DNA of 64,000 nt, taken from Schistocephalus solidus (Eukaryota; Platyhelminthes; Cestoda; Diphyllobothriidea; Diphyllobothriidae). The DNA lies in assembly GCA_017591395.1 (NCBI GenBank), contig WEDG01005348.1, forward strand, positions 62,001-126,000, in the 5' to 3' direction. The translations under genes were made by a program, and so were the position numbers. Under the pieces are notes generated by a model. That model saw nothing but the letters and a program-made list of their open reading frames with translations. It made no database searches and was not told the origin of the DNA. Shown here one piece after another: positions 59,549-64,000 of the stretch; the first letter of the stretch is position 1, and each line of letters begins with the position of its first letter.

Positions 59549-59720
59549 CTGTGAAGGGCTATCGTATTTTTTAGAAAGTAAACTGTCCATGAGTTGTATG
59601 TCAAATTTCGAAGAAACTCTTTATAAGCTCAGTATAAAAACAAACACAATTAAAAGGGTTTTAAAATAAGGAGATTTGTTATTCATCGGCTACATTGCAA
59701 TCATGGAAAGGCGATTCTTG

Positions 59721-59910
59721 TACTTAACAATAGGTTGAAACATAATTTTTCGGACTGGTTCACCCGACATGGCCTCATAAAAGTTCTTAATTGTTGATAA
59801 TTATTTGTATTTCCAACTGCACATACCTGCGGTTATTGTATTCAAAAATAGGTGGAAATATACCGTTTTTCACTGTTTCACCCGACATAGATTCATAAAA
59901 GGTCCTGCAG
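59721..59910 (+). repeat. Diverged tandem duplication, period 118 bp
   Basis: ATAGGTTGAAAC..GGTTCACCCGACATGG at 59730 and ATAGGTGGAAAT..GTTTCACCCGACATAG at 59848, both followed by TCATAAAAG. Confidence 0.75.
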
Positions 59911-59919
59911 ATTTATGTA

Positions 59920-61600
59920 AAAATGACGGAAACTAATTATTAATTCTAGAACTGGAGTTGAAATTGTGGAAGTGAAAAATGAGTAAAAGTAGTTGATATA
60001 TCAGTTGAGATAATTTTCAACCTACGTAGCCTCTTCAGTTATTCTATTTTCAGTCTAAATTGGCGCAGCCCGATCAGGACGTGCTGGGAGATAAGCTTTC
60101 TCTCAATTTGGTCCGACGCAGACCTTTTTAAAGGCTGTGAAGAGATTCATGTCTCAATGTGCAGAGAGCTTTTAATGAGAACTACTATCAACGCATGAGA
60201 TGTCGAATGAGCCCCTATAAGACCCAATGTCTGACTGCTAGCTGCATGAAGCGAGCAGCGTCTGACCTTGTGAAGTAGTACACTTAAAGTCATATCAGGC
60301 TGTAGAAAAACTAATGGGCACTAATGATCTGCTAAACGTTTCCCTAGGTCACGCTTTATCAAAGGTTACAGGAAAGAGCTATTCTGGTGCCTACCACTGG
60401 TTGCTACACTTACTCGTAGACCGGCGAATGGCCAACTATACGATAGGAACACAAAGCGATACAAAGACCATCTGCCGGCAAACTGCCAGAGTATGTTTAA
60501 CACTCACCAACTTCGGAGGAAACCAAACCTCACTGAGTTACAGTCAAGAAAATTGTTCCGGCCTAGTTTTGAATTTATAACTGACTTATTATAACTAATA
60601 AAAACATACTGCATCGGTTGTAATATAGAACGTAACCAGTTCTGGGCACAACATAAGGAAAGAATTGATTATTCAGCATCTGACGACAATAGATATTGGG
60701 CGCAAAATTTCTGGAAGCGTAAGCAAGGTAAAACTGAAATGCCGAAAGTTCTCAAAGTGGAAGTACATATATGCCCCCAAATGAAACGCTCTGTGGCTTT
60801 GAGGCAAGCTCAATTCTTATTATTCCTACATAACTGTTCCAGTCCTATAATGAGTAAATGACAAATTTGGAGGTTTTACTTGTGCGGTATTCACTAACCA
60901 TACTTGGTAGAAGGGTTTCGGAAATGCAGAAATAGGTCACATTTCTGAATCAATCTAAAGGCAAAATAAAATCCTTATAGTAAAGAAACTAGAAATATTT
61001 TGCTGTGCGGTGGATATAAAGGTCTTTATAGCCTTGCGATTGTGTTCATGCCAGACCTAGCAATATCACTAAATATGCACTTGCTTATGGCAAAACCAGA
61101 TAATCAGGAATGTCACTGTCTCTTATTAGTGGGAAGAGAATGTCACTGATCGGCATCGGACCGAGAAGAAAAGTGCACGTGTACGTCAAATGCCTAATGG
61201 TTTTGTCTTTGTCCTATTAGAACGGTCACCTATATAAATCCAGCGGAAAGCCTGTATGCAAGATGAAACAAGATTACTAAAGCAAGATGAATGCCACAGA
61301 CCACACCAAGTACTTTATTAGGTTGATGGCAGATTGCGAAATTTTAACGATTCGCAGGACACCAACTGAGGGCATGGATACGCAATGAACCAGACGTTTG
61401 GCTCGAATACATTCATGCTTCCTCCTAATGTTGAAACTATATCAGTAAGAGCGTAGTAGGGGAAGACAAGAACTCTGTTAAGGAGATATATTGGTTTTAA
61501 TATTTCCTGTCAGAAGGATATAATGTCGTATAAAAAGTGTTGAGGCAACTGCAATCTGGAAGATGACAAAAATTTAAGGTTATCCCAATTGCCAATATGT
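59920..61600. other. Non-coding stretch
   Basis: Nothing recognised. Confidence 0.35.
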
Positions 61601-61605
61601 ACATA

Positions 61606-62020
61606 GCCGTCATCAGGCAGTCATACCCAATCCCAAGTTGGACCACCTGGGATTCTGGCTAATAAGCCAGAAATGGTCATTCTGGTCTCACTTGTCTTTG
61701 TCGGTTCCACCTTAGCATCATATGGTACACGTCGCTATGCGACTGCCTGCGAGGGCTCTAATGTGAGCTCCAGGGAACAACGGAACATACATGTTCCTCA
61801 AGCAGATCGGTGAGCCACACATTCATCATATTCCCGATAGCAGCCGACAAAACAACGAGCTCGTGGCTAAATGGTAGAGCGTTCGACTCAATTACCAAAG
61901 GTCACGGGTTAGAATCCCAGGTGTGCCACACTTGGGATTCGGTATGACTGCTGATGACGTCTAATAAGCCAGAAATGGCTATTCCGGTCTCCTTTGTCTT
62001 TATTGGTTCCACCTAAACAT
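61606..62020 (+). mobile_element. tRNA-derived SINE, partial tandem dimer with a fold-back left end
   Basis: Bodies with AATAAGCCAGAAATGG start at 61661 and 61963 (offset 302 bp) around a tRNA-like head at about 61855-61928 (A box TGGCTAAATGG, B box GGTTAGAATCC). The left edge 61606-61637 is the inverted copy of the body start at 61932-61962, and the first body lacks its own CTGATGA block. A short AT run follows at 62019. Confidence 0.85.
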
Positions 62021-62029
62021 ATATATATC

Positions 62030-64000
62030 TTCGTTCACTCACGAAAGAAGCTGTTAGAACTGACCTGTAGAAGAAAGTTGGTTTCGTCTTGCGAAAATGG
62101 GTTTTGAGCTGTCCTCCGTAAGGCTTGGCCTCATTGAGTTTTTTTTGTATAGTACACCCGGCTGTGTGGGATGCCTTCCTGCCGAATTGTTCGTTAACTG
62201 CGTAGACATACGACCTTCTGGATAGTCGTGATTTGCAAGCGTTTCTCTGAAAGTAGACATTTACTGGTATCCATTTGAAACAATTATTTCTTATCGCAGT
62301 TTTCTCAATATTTCAAAAAATTAAATGAAAACTTAATTTTAATCTCATTGCTGTAGTTCTTTCTTTAGAAAAAGCCGCTCAAATAGAAATTCGACTGAGT
62401 TTTTTACAAGTTGCTCACATGGCTCATGTAAAAACGATGATAGACAACAAACCCGGAAGAGCTCAGGGAAGTTCAGCGATGTACACACCGTGAATATAGT
62501 GTAACTATTGGTTTCTAGGTATTATGCCATGCAGAACAACTTCATTTATACAGTCAACTCTAGTTGCATGTTTAATTTTACTTGCCACACCTCAGAGGTG
62601 AGAATGGACAACACCTCCTGTAAAAAAGGACTTGCATTTCTATTCTTTGTTTTGCCGAAGAAGGGATTTCCTGATAATTTATGCAATGGTTTCGCACACC
62701 TACTCCTTAATTATTCACACGGTCGCTGTCAGTGATTCAACGGCTTAACCATAAACAGAGGGAATGGAATGTTTCCTCTAAATTTCCTGAATGAAACGCT
62801 TACCAGTGTGGAATTATTCGTTCATAGCAGAGGCTGTCCAGAGAGGTTTCCTAAGACTCTGCGTAACAGCCGTCAACATTCAAAACATTTACTGTTTAAA
62901 TAAACCATTACTTACTATTTTGACACACGAGAAAGAAACGCACGTTGTATTATTGAAATTCGGATAATATACACCTTTAAAGGACATTTACAGCGTCCAA
63001 TGTTAGCATATGTTTCGCAGTTTTGCCGGCAAGGAGAAAAAGAGTAAGTGTGAGCAAGTTGTGAGTGATTTTCTACCTTATCGTTGGAGTTGAATGGCAA
63101 TTCTCTGGACAGCTAAATCAGCGATTAATTTTCTGGTTAGATGACAAATTTTACAGGAACAAAATCCTCCAATCGAAGCATTTGCGCATTGAGAACACGA
63201 TAAAATCCCGTCAGTGTTCTCGCACCAGTACGAGAATGGTGAACAGATTCTCAACGTCACCATATTCTGATTGCTCAGAAGTAATAAACATAGGAATTAA
63301 GAGACCCGTACGTTCCTTATCAAAGACTCTCTTTCACACCTACCCGAAGGCTGCATGAGATTCTTATCTTTTCCTCTATTTTACGCCATTAACAATTACA
63401 TCTGACCACCCGCGTTCCTGTCAGTCAGCCATCTAACTTGGACTGATTCCTCTTGAAACATTGTTATCAAAACAGAAAATATAAGTCTTTTTATCCATCT
63501 GCTGTAGCCAAATATCGGCCCTCGCCAGCAACAAAGGGCACGGTATATCAGATTAACCCCCACATAAGAACACGTGGCAGTAAATTATTTTACAAAACAT
63601 TGCCTCAGATTGGGAAATTTTACTTAGCAGGAAGCATTTAGGTGCGGAGGTAATACTGCTGTTCCACCACCCTATTCCTCCAATATTTCCGGCAAAAAAG
63701 GATGGCAGAATTGAAATGCGCCTCTTTCCAGTCGTCTATCTGAAGAAACTGGCCCTGCCGGTTTAAAATGTTCCTGCCTATGAGATATTTAAGATCTTTA
63801 AAGGACTTTACGGACAACTGATATGTTTAACAACGTGATCCATATGCATTGTAAACTTTTTGGAGCCCTATATGAACCCTTTTCTAATGTCATACAATAA
63901 TGTAAGACTTTCTTGAATCGAATGCGTACAGCCGTCATTTTATAGACCTTAGACATAGTGCAACGGTAGGCGTAGCTGAACCATTTAGGACAATTGAAAA
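62030..64000. other. Non-coding stretch to the window end
   Basis: AT-rich, only small overlapping frames; nothing recognised. Confidence 0.35.

Overview
The window looks like nuclear DNA of a metazoan, most likely a parasitic flatworm and probably a cestode. The evidence is a multi-exon cys-loop receptor gene with kilobase introns, AT-rich non-coding DNA, tRNA-derived SINEs, a Penelope-like retroelement relic, TTAGGG/CCCTAA-like dispersed repeats and long microsatellites. There is no prokaryotic gene organisation and no rRNA. Assignment to cestode is my inference from how the repeats look; the sequence here does not prove it.

Two gene fragments are supported, both on the minus strand. (1) About 2.8-16.5 kb: a nicotinic acetylcholine receptor-type subunit. 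Five exons join in one frame (16471-16314, 14262-14218, 11794-11685, 7366-7186, 4697 to about 2817). They cover the ligand-binding domain, M1-M3 and a very long M3-M4 loop. The first exon (signal peptide) and the M4 exon were not found; they lie further right and left or outside the window. The subunit lacks the vicinal cysteines of alpha subunits and keeps the Gly-Glu-Lys motif before M2, so it is a non-alpha, probably cation-selective subunit. (2) About 45.9-53.0 kb, perhaps from 59.5 kb: an unrecognised Ser/Pro/Ala-rich protein with two well-framed exons and two weaker upstream candidates.

Everything else is intronic or intergenic and rich in repeats. 0.9-1.65 kb: tRNA-SINE in body-head-body arrangement plus (AT)n. 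12.97-13.4 kb: GC-rich block with perfect hairpins inside the receptor gene. 17.4-18.1 kb: degenerate Penelope-like GIY-YIG endonuclease. 18.3-19.8 and 24.9-25.5 kb: two copies of one repeat, the first split by an 885-bp element with terminal inverted repeats and a TA target. 20.5-20.75 and 29.5-29.75 kb: a second tRNA-like SINE family. 33.8-34.26 kb: GC-rich island. 34.6-38.2 kb: CCTAA-rich repeats and a duplicated 133-bp segment. 40.28-40.58 kb: (TAG)n. 46.6-47.16 kb: inverted SINE pair. 61.6-62.0 kb: another SINE dimer.

The most interesting theme is a hammerhead-ribozyme-like core (CTGATGA, short stem, GAAA) seen in two unrelated repeat classes: the tRNA-SINE bodies, whose copies repeat with a 302-305 bp period, and short elements resembling the sequence just 3' of the Penelope-like endonuclease. 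This reading is a structural hypothesis from inspection only.
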